From contig CAZJUJ010000053.1 in the NCBI GenBank assembly GCA_964549135.1, forward strand, positions 1 through 19,173: 19,173 nt of DNA, given 5' to 3'. The notes under the pieces were generated by a model that did no database searches, had not been told where the DNA came from, and worked only from the letters and a program-made list of their open reading frames with translations. Shown here in pieces: positions 6,301 to 13,361 of the stretch (position 1 is its first letter; each line of letters opens with the position of its first letter). This DNA is from RUG563 sp964549135. Its GTDB lineage: Bacteria; Bacillota; Clostridia; Christensenellales; Aristaeellaceae. The translations under genes and the position numbers were made by a program.

Positions 6301-7017
6301 ATGCATCGATTTTTTGCCGATTATCTGGAGGAAAACAGCGCCGTCCTCTCCCAGGAGGAGGCTGCCCATGCCCTGAAGGTGCTGCGGCTGAAGGCGGGGG
6401 ATGCATGCCAGGCGCTGATGCCGGATGGCATCTATGCCGCCAGAATTGCGGAAATTCAGCCCCGGGTGACGCTGGAACTGATGGAAAGGCTGCCCTCCGG
6501 GGAGCCCTCCCTTCAGGTGACCCTCTATCAGGGGCTGCCCAAGGGGGATAAAATGGATTTCCTGGCCCAGAAATGCACCGAGGCCGGGGTGGCCCGGATT
6601 GTGCCGGTGCTTTTTTCCCGCAGCGTGGCGAAATGGGATCGGAAGGATGAGGAGAAAAAGCTGTCCCGGTGGCAGCGCATCGCCCAGGAGGCCGCCAAGC
6701 AATGCGGCAGGGCCTTTTCCCCCGCCATCGAGCGGCCCATCACGCTGACGCAGCTGTGCAGCCGGCTGGCGGAATATGAGCTTGCCCTGGTTCCCTGGGA
6801 GGAGCAGCGGGGCAACGGCATCCGCAGCCGCTTTTCGGGGCAGAAGCGGATCGCCCTGGTCATTGGCCCGGAGGGGGGCATCGCCCCGGAGGAAATGGAA
6901 AAAATGCAGGCGGCAGGGGCAGCTGCCGTTACGCTGGGGCCCCGGATCTTCCGCACGGAAACGGCGGCGCTGGCGGCGCTGATTTCGCTGATGACGCTAT
7001 CGGGAGATATGGAATGA
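6301..7017 (+). CDS. rsmE: 16S rRNA (uracil1498-N3)-methyltransferase
   Basis: This 238-aa SPOUT-class enzyme methylates N3 of U1498 in 16S rRNA using SAM. The N-terminal PUA-like part begins MHRFFADYLEENSAVLSQEE with HALKVLRLKAGD. The trefoil-knot SAM site is clear: VIGPEGGIAPEE (GPEGG at 189-193) and LGPRIFRTETAALAAL (212 onward), matching the family signature apart from RIFR in place of the common RILR. Length is normal. The ATG at 6301 has GGAGGG (6285-6290) ten bases upstream; the frame is open further upstream without a start context. The TGA overlaps the next ATG (ATGA). RsmE next to MtaB matches the yqeU-yqeV order of B. subtilis. Confidence 0.95.
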   Translation: MHRFFADYLEENSAVLSQEEAAHALKVLRLKAGDACQALMPDGIYAARIAEIQPRVTLELMERLPSGEPSLQVTLYQGLPKGDKMDFLAQKCTEAGVARIVPVLFSRSVAKWDRKDEEKKLSRWQRIAQEAAKQCGRAFSPAIERPITLTQLCSRLAEYELALVPWEEQRGNGIRSRFSGQKRIALVIGPEGGIAPEEMEKMQAAGAAAVTLGPRIFRTETAALAALISLMTLSGDME

Positions 7018-7532
7018 AAGAAAAAAGAGCATACACCCCGTTCTTATGGAAATTGGATTGCTTTTTTGCCCTGCATCAGCGCCTTTGCTGGCTGATGGCG
7101 GTAGGGGCCGCCGTGCTGGGCGGGCTGTTGATTTTATGCCTTGTGCCGGAGGAATATTCGGTTTATGCCGTGCTGGCCCTGGCGCTGCTGGTTGCAGGCG
7201 GGTATCATTTCCTGGCCCAGTCCTCCCGGCGGGTGATGAAGGAATGCCTGCGCCGGGCAGAGAGCCGGGAGGCGGCGGCCGAAATGCTGCCGCTCTATGA
7301 GCGGGTGGAAAGGGCCATGCCCGCCATGAAGCAAAGGGAAATGGCCTATACGCTTACGATAGAAAAGGGCCTGCTGATGCTTCGGGCCGGGCGGCGGGAG
7401 GAGAGCCTTTCGCTGCTCCGGGGCTTTTCCAAATGCTGGGATGAGCGGCAGAAGGAATATCTCCGTCAGCTTATTGAGCAGATCGAAGCCAGGCCGGATT
7501 TTTGCGGCTTTGCCGGAAAGGAAGAATGCTGA
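7014..7532 (+). CDS. Small membrane protein with helical cytoplasmic tail
   Basis: This 172-aa protein is of unknown function. Two adjacent hydrophobic helices (about residues 24-44 and 48-66) form a hairpin. A helical, charged region follows (RRVMKECLRRAESREAAAEML...) with a possible tetratricopeptide-like pair in TIEKGLLMLRAGRREESLSLL. It starts in the rsmE stop codon (ATGA) and ends one base before mtaB, so it is co-translated with both RNA-modification genes. B. subtilis lacks such a gene between its rsmE and mtaB homologues; here it has been inserted or retained in a lineage-specific way. I recognise no named family. Confidence 0.8.
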   Translation: MKEKRAYTPFLWKLDCFFALHQRLCWLMAVGAAVLGGLLILCLVPEEYSVYAVLALALLVAGGYHFLAQSSRRVMKECLRRAESREAAAEMLPLYERVERAMPAMKQREMAYTLTIEKGLLMLRAGRREESLSLLRGFSKCWDERQKEYLRQLIEQIEARPDFCGFAGKEEC

Positions 7533-7533
7533 T

Positions 7534-8814
7534 ATGCGATCTGTGGCGTTTCATACCTTGGGCTGCAAGGTCAATCAATACGATTCTCAGGCCATGCTGG
7601 AATTATTCGAGGCGGCGGGCTATGAAATCCGGGATTTTTCCGATCCGGCGGATGTGTATGTGGTCAATACCTGCACGGTGACGGGCACCGGGGATAAAAA
7701 GAGCCTGCAGACGGTGCGCCGGGCGCTGCGCCAGAATCCCGCCGCCCATGTGGTGATTGCGGGCTGCCTGGCCCAGCGGGATGGGGAAAAGCTGCTTTCC
7801 ACCGGGGCGCGGCTGATTATCGGCAATGCCCGGCGGGGCGAGGTGGTTTCGCTGCTTGAGGAAGCCATCGAGCAGCAGCAGCAGATCGTTGCCGTTTCCG
7901 ATATTCTGCGCGCCGATTATGAGCCCCTTTCCATTTCTCGGCATGAGGGGCATACCCGGGCTGTGCTGAAAATTCAGGAGGGCTGCGATCGCTACTGCAC
8001 CTATTGCATCATTCCCTATGTCCGGGGGGGCATCCGCTCCAGAAAGCCGGAGGATATTCACCGGGAGGCCCTGCGCCTTTCCCAGGCCGGGTTTACCGAA
8101 CTGGTGCTGACCGGCATCCATCTGACCAGCTACGGCAGGGATCTGGCGGGGGAAACGCTGCTGGATGCCATCCGCGCCTGCGATGTGCCGGGGGTGCAGC
8201 GGATTCGGCTGGGCTCCCTGGAGCCGGTGATTGTAACGGAGGCCTTCGTTTCCGCCCTTCGGGAGGAAAAAAAGGTCTGCCCCCAGTTCCATCTGGCGCT
8301 GCAGGCGGGCTGCGACAGCGTGCTGAAGCGCATGCGCCGCCGCTATACCACGGCGGAATTTGCCGAGGCCTGCCGTCTGCTCCGCGCCGCCTTTCCCGGC
8401 TGCGCCGTGACCACCGATGTGATTGCCGGCTTCCCCGGGGAAACGGAGGAGGAATTCCGGGAAACCCTGGCCTTCTGCCGGGAAATCGGCTTTGCCCGGA
8501 TGCATGTCTTCCCCTACAGCGCCCGGCAGGGCACCCCTGCCGCCCAGATGGGCCATCAGGTGCCCCGGGCGGAGCGGGAAAGCCGCGCCCGTGAATTGAT
8601 CGAGGCGGGCAATCGCCTGGCCCGGGATTATATGCAGCAGCAGCTGGGCAGCATTCAGGAGGTGCTGACCGAGGAATGCCAGGATGGCTTTTCCCATGGC
8701 TACACCGCCCAGTATATCGCCTGCCGCTATCCCCAGTCCCTGCCCGGAAAAATCTGCCGGGTGCGGATCACGGGCCTTGCGGAGGACGGGCTGACGGGGG
8801 AAATCGCCGAATGA
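7534..8814 (+). CDS. mtaB: tRNA t6A37 methylthiotransferase
   Basis: This 426-aa radical-SAM enzyme adds a methylthio group to t6A37 of tRNAs that read ANN codons. The N-terminal methylthiotransferase domain binds one [4Fe-4S] cluster through C11 (TLGCKVNQ), C47 (NTCTVT) and C78 (AGCLAQR). The radical-SAM cluster motif is CDRYCTYC (C151, C155, C158), followed by IIPYVRG. The TLGCKVNQYDSQ start and GIHLTSYGRDL motif fit MtaB better than MiaB or RimO. A C-terminal TRAM-like domain (about 365-426, ending GLAEDGLTGEIAE) should bind RNA. Length is normal and all six cysteines are present. The start is the ATG at 7534, two bases past the previous stop, with GGAAAGGAAG upstream; the longer frame from 7441 overlaps the preceding gene. 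Confidence 0.94.
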   Translation: MRSVAFHTLGCKVNQYDSQAMLELFEAAGYEIRDFSDPADVYVVNTCTVTGTGDKKSLQTVRRALRQNPAAHVVIAGCLAQRDGEKLLSTGARLIIGNARRGEVVSLLEEAIEQQQQIVAVSDILRADYEPLSISRHEGHTRAVLKIQEGCDRYCTYCIIPYVRGGIRSRKPEDIHREALRLSQAGFTELVLTGIHLTSYGRDLAGETLLDAIRACDVPGVQRIRLGSLEPVIVTEAFVSALREEKKVCPQFHLALQAGCDSVLKRMRRRYTTAEFAEACRLLRAAFPGCAVTTDVIAGFPGETEEEFRETLAFCREIGFARMHVFPYSARQGTPAAQMGHQVPRAERESRARELIEAGNRLARDYMQQQLGSIQEVLTEECQDGFSHGYTAQYIACRYPQSLPGKICRVRITGLAEDGLTGEIAE

Positions 8815-8896
8815 GGAGCGGCGGGGCGGCCTTCGGGCAGCCGGAAAACGCCGCGCCCGGGGATTTGTAACAAAAGCCCGGTTTCCATATTTCCGC

Positions 8897-8925
8897 TTGT
8901 GAAACAGGGCCGTTTCTGGTATACT
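8897..8925 (+). promoter_or_regulatory. Sigma-A-type promoter of the beta-propeller gene
   Basis: TTGTGA (8897-8902) and TATACT (8920-8925) are 17 bp apart. The -10 box is identical to the one at 2969-2974. The transcript would have a ~45-nt leader ending in AAGGAGGT at 8961-8968. Confidence 0.65.
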
Positions 8926-8976
8926 ATATGAGGCAAGTTCTGCTTATGCCGCAATTCACGAAGGAGGTTTCGTCCT

Positions 8977-11655
8977 TTGAGCGATTTTAACGATTATAAC
9001 GAGCAATATAGCCGCCAATCCAGCCGGGTAACCCAGCAGGCGGTCAAGCCCCAGTCCGCCCCGCAGGAAAGCTATCCCGTGCAGGGCGGCGCTGCCCCGG
9101 CGGTGCGCCATCGCCGCAGCGATCGGCATAAGACCGGCGGCGAGGGCACGGCCCCGGCCTATGAGCGGCAGATGGAAACCCCTGCCCAGGAGCAGCAGTG
9201 GGTGCGCCGTCAGCCCCCGGCGGAGGATGCCGCCGCCCCCTATCCCCGCGCCTCCCGGCAGGAAATGCGTGCGGATGACGGCTTCATGCGCCGCCCCGTG
9301 GCGCTGGAGGAGGAATATGAGGATGAGGAGGAGGAGCGGAGCATCCCCTGGCTGAAAATCTTTCTTATCGCGCTGGCCGTGCTGCTGATTGTCTGCGTGC
9401 TTTTGTATTTCCTGCCCGATGCCGGGCCGCTGAACGGCCTCAAGAAGGGCGTTGAAAGCGCGGTGCATCTGGTCATCCCGGAAAAGGAGGTGCCCGGCGA
9501 GGCCCTTTCCTTCCAGACCGTTACCAATAACGGCGTGACCGATTCCCGCATCATTTTCCATCTGACCACCAATCAGACGGTGGAGGGCGCCCGGCTGGAG
9601 GATGCGGAGGGCAATGAAATCAGCTGCACCGTCAGCCTGGTCAACGGCGCCGGGGAAACCAACAAGATCTGGGCCATTACCGCCGTTTTTGCCGAGCCCT
9701 TTGAGGGCAATATCTATGCCGCCATCAAGGATGAAAGCGGCTGGGTGCGCACGGATAAGGCCGTGCCGCTGGTGATCAATGCCCCCACCCCGGTGCCCAC
9801 CCAGGTGCCGGTGGTGACCCAGGCCCCCACCGATGCGCCCACCCAGCCCCCCACCCAGGCTCCCGTGCAGAGCGAGCCGCCGGCTGTTACCGCCGCCGCG
9901 CCGGTCATGAGCAGCACCAATGTGCCCGTGCCCACCTGGGCCCCCACCAATGCGCCTGCGCCTACCCAGGCCCCCACGCAGGAGCCTACCCTGCCCCCCA
10001 CCCAGGCGCCCACCCAGGAGCCCACGCCCGAACCTACCCAGGTGCCCACTCCCGTTCCCTCTCAGGCGCCCACTCCTGTGCCCACCAATTCGCCCATGCC
10101 CCGTCTGGAGGCAGAGGCGGCATCCGGGGCCAATGAGAAAGTGACCGATACCGTCTTTATCGGCGGCAAATCCCAGAGCGATTATCAGCGGGAGAACGGC
10201 TATATCGCCCCCAATCCGGATGAATATACCAATTATGCGGGCGGCGTATTTACCTTCCGCGGGGATAATTTCCGCCGCAATGCCGCCTTTGGCACGGCGG
10301 AGGTAGAGGAAGAAAAGATGAGCGTGCTGTGGCAGACGCCCATCGGCTCTCTGCGCACCGCCGATAACGGCACGCTCTACGGCGTGGGCTGGACGGGCCA
10401 GCCCGCCATCGTCAAGTGGACAAGAGAGGTTCGCCTGATGATGAACCTCTATGACGACGCCAAGAATACCAGCGCCCTGCGCGAGGTGATCTTTGGCGCA
10501 CAGGACGGCAAAATCTACTTCCTGAATCTGGAGAACGGAAACGCCACCCGGGATCCCATTAATGTGGGCTATCCCCTCAAGGGCAGCGTCTCCATCGATA
10601 CCCTGGGCCGTCCCCTGCTGGCCGTGGGTCAGGGCATTTCCAAATTGCCCAATAAGACCGGCGATATCGGCCTGCGGGTCTATAATCTGATGGATGGCAG
10701 CCAGGAATTCCTGCTTAACGGCCGCAAATCCGATTCCCAGAAGCAGTATACCACCAACGGCGCTGTGGATGGCACCGCGCTCTTCCTCTCTCAGGGCAAT
10801 GATGCCATGGTGGTGGCGGGGGAAAATGGCCTGCTGTATACCGTGGATCTGGGTGGCGTATTCGAATATCCCAAGGCGGATAATCCCGATGCCGCGGGCA
10901 AGCTGGAAATTGATCACAGCATCACCTATCTGCGCACCAAGGCAAATGCCGGCAAGGAAAGCCAGGTGGGCGTGGAAAGCAGCGTGGCAATGTATGATAA
11001 ATATATCTATATGGCCGATGCCTACGGCCTGCTCCGCTGCGTGGATTCTGATACCATGAAGACGGTCTGGGCGGTGGATACCGGGGATAATACCGATGCC
11101 GCCATCGCGCTGGATTGGAGCAAGGATGAGGAAAGCCTGAGCCTCTATACCGGCAATACCGCCCATAGCCGCCTGGGCAGCAAGAAAAATGTGAGCATCC
11201 GCTGCCTGAACGGCCTGACCGGCGAAGAAAAGTGGGTCTACGAAATCAAATGCGATTACGATAAGGATCAGCGCTCCGGCTGCAAGGCCAGCCCGGTGGT
11301 GGGCCAGAACGGCATCGCCCATCTGGTGATCTTTACCGTCAATCAGGTGGCCGAGGGCGGCAGCCGCGTGATCGCCCTGAATAAGGATACCGGCATGGTG
11401 GAATGGGAATACGATCTGGCGAATGAAACCGTCTCCTCTCCTGTGGCCGTCTATAATGAGGCCGGGGAGGCCTGGATCATTCAGGCGGATGGCAAGGGCC
11501 TGCTGACCATGCTGGACGGCGAAACGGGCAAATGCTGCTCTACCCTGGATCTGGGCGGCAATATCGATGGCTCCCCCGCCGTGTACCGCAATATCCTGGT
11601 CATCGGCACCTGCAGCAAGGATAACTCCTACATGTACGGCATCGAACTGAAATAA
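8977..11655 (+). CDS. Membrane-anchored surface protein with PQQ-like beta-propeller
   Basis: This is an 892-aa single-pass protein. Residues 1-120 are polar and probably disordered (rich in Q, R, E, P). A single membrane helix lies at about 123-146 (IPWLKIFLIALAVLLIVC...). A likely extracellular small beta domain (about 165-265), a Pro/Thr/Ala/Gln linker (about 269-374) and a large repeat domain (about 415-892) follow. The last part has blades such as GKIYFLNLENG, NGLLYTVDLGG, GLLRCVDSDTMKTVWAVDTG, RVIALNKDTGMVEWEYDL and GLLTMLDGETGKCCSTLDLGG, typical of BamB/PQQ-like propellers. Quinone binding is not implied. The N-in orientation follows from the charges around the helix. It starts with TTG at 8977, supported by a perfect AAGGAGGT eight bases away. 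A binding or scaffold role at the cell surface is likely, with unknown partner. Confidence 0.9.
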   Translation: MSDFNDYNEQYSRQSSRVTQQAVKPQSAPQESYPVQGGAAPAVRHRRSDRHKTGGEGTAPAYERQMETPAQEQQWVRRQPPAEDAAAPYPRASRQEMRADDGFMRRPVALEEEYEDEEEERSIPWLKIFLIALAVLLIVCVLLYFLPDAGPLNGLKKGVESAVHLVIPEKEVPGEALSFQTVTNNGVTDSRIIFHLTTNQTVEGARLEDAEGNEISCTVSLVNGAGETNKIWAITAVFAEPFEGNIYAAIKDESGWVRTDKAVPLVINAPTPVPTQVPVVTQAPTDAPTQPPTQAPVQSEPPAVTAAAPVMSSTNVPVPTWAPTNAPAPTQAPTQEPTLPPTQAPTQEPTPEPTQVPTPVPSQAPTPVPTNSPMPRLEAEAASGANEKVTDTVFIGGKSQSDYQRENGYIAPNPDEYTNYAGGVFTFRGDNFRRNAAFGTAEVEEEKMSVLWQTPIGSLRTADNGTLYGVGWTGQPAIVKWTREVRLMMNLYDDAKNTSALREVIFGAQDGKIYFLNLENGNATRDPINVGYPLKGSVSIDTLGRPLLAVGQGISKLPNKTGDIGLRVYNLMDGSQEFLLNGRKSDSQKQYTTNGAVDGTALFLSQGNDAMVVAGENGLLYTVDLGGVFEYPKADNPDAAGKLEIDHSITYLRTKANAGKESQVGVESSVAMYDKYIYMADAYGLLRCVDSDTMKTVWAVDTGDNTDAAIALDWSKDEESLSLYTGNTAHSRLGSKKNVSIRCLNGLTGEEKWVYEIKCDYDKDQRSGCKASPVVGQNGIAHLVIFTVNQVAEGGSRVIALNKDTGMVEWEYDLANETVSSPVAVYNEAGEAWIIQADGKGLLTMLDGETGKCCSTLDLGGNIDGSPAVYRNILVIGTCSKDNSYMYGIELK
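9781..10107 (+). repeat. Degenerate tandem repeat encoding the Pro/Thr linker
   Basis: A C-rich stretch repeats units such as GCCCCCACCCAG and CCCACCCAGGCG and encodes reiterated APT, PTQ and PTP tripeptides. It is the extended linker between the membrane-proximal domain and the propeller. Such repeats change length easily, so linker length is likely to vary between strains, and assembly here may be imprecise. Confidence 0.85.
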
Positions 11656-11695
11656 GCGAAAACAGAGGGACGGGGAAGGAACGGGAGATATTTTT

Positions 11696-11732
11696 GCGGG
11701 AGGATGCTTTTGACGCAAAAGCATCCTCCCGC
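11696..11732 (-). repeat. Palindromic hairpin repeat, copy H4 (opposite orientation)
   Basis: GCGGGAGGATGCTTTTG, loop ACG and CAAAAGCATCCTCCCGC form a perfect 17-bp stem. The flanking head module (11733-11806) is on the - strand, so this copy is inverted relative to H1-H3. Read with its head, the G.T position of the other copies is a normal A-T pair, and the loop reads CGT instead of ACG. It begins 40 bp after the beta-propeller stop codon, but no T-run follows on the + strand. Confidence 0.85.
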
Positions 11733-11806
11733 ACCCTCCCGAAAACCGGCTCTGGATGATACAAGGCGGATTCCTGCCAGGTTGAATGCCAGTGAAGCAA
11801 AAGAAA
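11733..11806 (-). repeat. Repeat head module, minus-strand copy
   Basis: On the - strand this reads TTTTGCTTCACTGGCATTCA, then a CATCCAGAG box and CCGGTTTTCGGGAGGG, ending at H4. The first ~18 bases are nearly identical to the copy at 11979-12048 on the + strand, so the two copies point their heads at each other across 11807-11978. Confidence 0.8.
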
Positions 11807-11824
11807 ATAAGTGGTAAGGAATGA

Positions 11825-11862
11825 AACAGCAATGCTCCATCAAACGCGAGAGCATTGCTGTT
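11825..11862. terminator. 13-bp perfect hairpin between the inverted repeats
   Basis: AACAGCAATGCTC (11825-11837) and GAGCATTGCTGTT (11850-11862) pair perfectly around a 12-nt loop. A pyrimidine-rich but interrupted tract (GTCTTATCT) follows on the + strand. It may terminate the beta-propeller transcript, or be part of the repeat structure; it is unrelated in sequence to H1-H6. Confidence 0.45.
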
Positions 11863-11883
11863 GTCTTATCTACCGCTATTCTT

Positions 11884-11950
11884 TTTTGCAGATCTGACAT
11901 TCAATATGGCAGAATCCACTCATGAATCATCCAGAGCAGGTTTTCGGGGG
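11884..11950 (+). repeat. Repeat head module, copy 3
   Basis: This copy reads TTTTGCAGATCTGACATTCA, then ATGGCAGA, CATCCAGAG and GGTTTTCGGGGG. As in the first block (58-125), it lacks a long hairpin and is joined to the next head by a ~28-bp stretch (AGAATCTTGGAAGCCCAAGC...) that is itself similar to 126-153. Confidence 0.75.
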
Positions 11951-11978
11951 AGAATCTTGGAAGCCCAAGCCTTCGCTT

Positions 11979-12048
11979 CTTTGCTTCACTGGCATTCAAT
12001 TATGTGAAGGAAATCCATGTTTTATCCAGAGTTGGTTTTCGGGAGGGC
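11979..12048 (+). repeat. Repeat head module, copy 4
   Basis: This copy starts CTTTGCTTCACTGGCATTCA, has a diverged middle (TTATGTGAAGGAAATCC), a TATCCAGAG box and GGTTTTCGGGAGGGC, and abuts hairpin H5. Together with 11733-11806 it forms a long imperfect inverted repeat. Confidence 0.78.
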
Positions 12049-12085
12049 GCGGGAGGGTGCTTTTGACGCAAAAGCATCCTCCCGC
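12049..12085 (+). repeat. Palindromic hairpin repeat, copy H5
   Basis: GCGGGAGGGTGCTTTTG, loop ACG and CAAAAGCATCCTCCCGC make a 17-bp stem with the characteristic G.T position. The tail AATATTTTTCCC is the most T-rich of the family, so weak termination on the + strand is conceivable. Confidence 0.85.
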
Positions 12086-12127
12086 AATATTTTTCCCAGT
12101 TCCATTCCTGGTTTTTGGGAGGGTGTT

Positions 12128-12158
12128 GGAGGGTGCTTTTGATGCAAAAGCATCCTCC
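12128..12158 (+). repeat. Palindromic hairpin repeat, copy H6
   Basis: GGAGGGTGCTTTTG, loop ATG and CAAAAGCATCCTCC pair over 14 bp, again with one G.T. It lies 76 bp from H5 centre to centre and ~57 bp before the araC-family promoter. The outer stem pairs seen in other copies are lost. Confidence 0.8.
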
Positions 12159-12214
12159 CGCAAAAACCGGCAGTCACCTCCCGCAAGAATCGTTCCTTCC
12201 CGTTATAGTTTTTG

Positions 12215-12244
12215 TTGACAAATGCATGTTTTTCCTACTACAAT
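12215..12244 (+). promoter_or_regulatory. Strong sigma-A-type promoter of the AraC-family gene
   Basis: A perfect TTGACA (12215-12220) and TACAAT (12239-12244, five of six) are 18 bp apart. The expected start near 12251 falls upstream of the predicted GTG start codon. Confidence 0.78.
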
Positions 12245-12273
12245 CGTGGTGTGGGAAGGGTGGTGGAGAATTG

Positions 12274-13260
12274 GTGAATTCGGAATTGGTGGCACGGTTA
12301 TCGGCGCTGACGGAGGAGGAGGAGGCGCTGCTTCGCGGCGCACCGCTTGACAGGGGGGCGTATTCCAGCGGGCCTTCCTTTCTGGTACAGGGGGACAAGA
12401 TGCTGCCCCACGGGCAGGCGATTACGCTGCGGCCGCACACGCGCTTTGCGGATTTTCCCGTTCACCGGCATGATTTTGTCGAGATCATGTACATGCTTTC
12501 GGGGGAGACGCTGCACACCATGGAGGATGGGGCGCAGATCACCCTGAAGGCGGGGGAGATCCTGATGATGAATTGCCATACCGCCCATGCCATTGCCCGG
12601 TGCGGGGAGGGGGATGTGGCGGCGAATCTGATTGTACGGCCCGCCTTTTTTGATTTTGCGCTGGAGACCATTGGCGGGGACGGCACGCTGGGGCGCTTTC
12701 TGATTGATGCGCTGCGGGCGGGGGAAAAGGAGGTGCCCTACCTGTATTTCCGGGTAGCGGAGATCCGGCCCATTCAGTGCGTGATGGAAAGCCTGCTGCT
12801 GACGCTGATGGATAAGCCCCGGGGCGGGCAGATGATCCAGAAAACGGCCATGACGCTGCTGTTTCTGCAGCTGATGGAAAATGCGGATCGGATGTCGCTT
12901 TCCGCGCTGCACCGGGGAAACGCCCTGGCGGTGGCGCTGCTCCGGGAAATCCACCGGAATTACGCTGCCATTTCCTTTGCGGATTTTGCCAGGAGCCGCG
13001 GCGTATCCCCGGCGTATGTGAGCAAGACGGTGCGCCTGGCCACCGGGAAAAGCTGCACGGAGCTTCTGCAGGCCCGGCGCATGAAAAAGGCCCGGGAGCT
13101 ATTGGAGCATACCAACCTGAGCATTCTGGAAATCTGCACGGCGGTGGGCTATTCCAACAGCAGCTATTTCTATCGCCTCTTTGAAGGGGAGACCGGCCTT
13201 TCCCCGGCGGAATACCGCAGGCAGCGGCAGGAAGCGCAGGTTAATTCAGGACATAGATAA
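12274..13260 (+). CDS. AraC-family regulator, probably of rhamnose genes
   Basis: This is a 328-aa AraC/XylS-type regulator. A cupin-like sensor domain occupies about residues 45-140 and includes HRHDFVEIMYMLSGE (H64, H66), LKAGEILMMNCHTAHAI and a hydrophobic core typical of sugar-binding arms. The C-terminal ~100 residues hold two helix-turn-helix motifs: FADFARSRGVSPAYVSKTV and LSILEICTAVGYSNSSYFYRLF, ending GLSPAEYRR. The gene directly precedes rhaA-rhaD, so a role like RhaS/RhaR, activating them with L-rhamnose, is a good inference. The start is uncertain: GTG 12274 has GGAG at 12265-12268, TTG 12271 is also possible, and the frame is open upstream through repeat H6, which lies outside the predicted transcript. 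Confidence 0.88.
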   Translation: MNSELVARLSALTEEEEALLRGAPLDRGAYSSGPSFLVQGDKMLPHGQAITLRPHTRFADFPVHRHDFVEIMYMLSGETLHTMEDGAQITLKAGEILMMNCHTAHAIARCGEGDVAANLIVRPAFFDFALETIGGDGTLGRFLIDALRAGEKEVPYLYFRVAEIRPIQCVMESLLLTLMDKPRGGQMIQKTAMTLLFLQLMENADRMSLSALHRGNALAVALLREIHRNYAAISFADFARSRGVSPAYVSKTVRLATGKSCTELLQARRMKKARELLEHTNLSILEICTAVGYSNSSYFYRLFEGETGLSPAEYRRQRQEAQVNSGHR

Positions 13261-13275
13261 ATGCAAGCAGCGTCC

Positions 13276-13305
13276 TTTTCAGCGGCGGATAAGCCGCGCT
13301 ACAAT
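13276..13305 (+). promoter_or_regulatory. Probable rhaA promoter with inverted repeat in the spacer
   Basis: TTTTCA (13276-13281) and TACAAT (13300-13305) are 18 bp apart. The spacer contains GCGGC-GGATAA-GCCGC, a 5-bp inverted repeat between the two boxes. A weak -35 with an intervening operator-like site fits an activator-dependent promoter. Confidence 0.5.
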
Positions 13306-13320
13306 AGGCAGGGAAATAAC

Positions 13321-13352
13321 GGGAGCATGCTCCCTTTCAGCATGAAAAGGAG
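13321..13352 (+). promoter_or_regulatory. Palindrome and Shine-Dalgarno hairpin in the rhaA leader
   Basis: GGGAGCATGCTCCC (13321-13334) is a perfect 14-bp palindrome downstream of the predicted start of transcription. It is followed by CCTTTCA-GCA-TGAAAAGG (13333-13350), which pairs with one bulged A and overlaps the AAGGAGG (13347-13353). The first could be an operator or an mRNA hairpin. The second could limit ribosome access. Confidence 0.4.
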
Positions 13353-13361
13353 GAAAACAAC

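Noticed and set aside
7441..7533. Upstream start for mtaB
   Set aside because: It lies inside the preceding gene; MtaB proteins begin right before the TLGCKVNQ motif, which follows the ATG at 7534.
8815..8896. GC-rich stretch after mtaB as a terminator
   Set aside because: Only a bulged, imperfect stem can be drawn and no T-run follows.
8956..11832. 958-codon antisense open frame opposite the beta-propeller gene
   Set aside because: It shows the same codon-bias effect; the sense frame has promoter, ribosome site and domain structure, and the antisense frame runs through the repeats.
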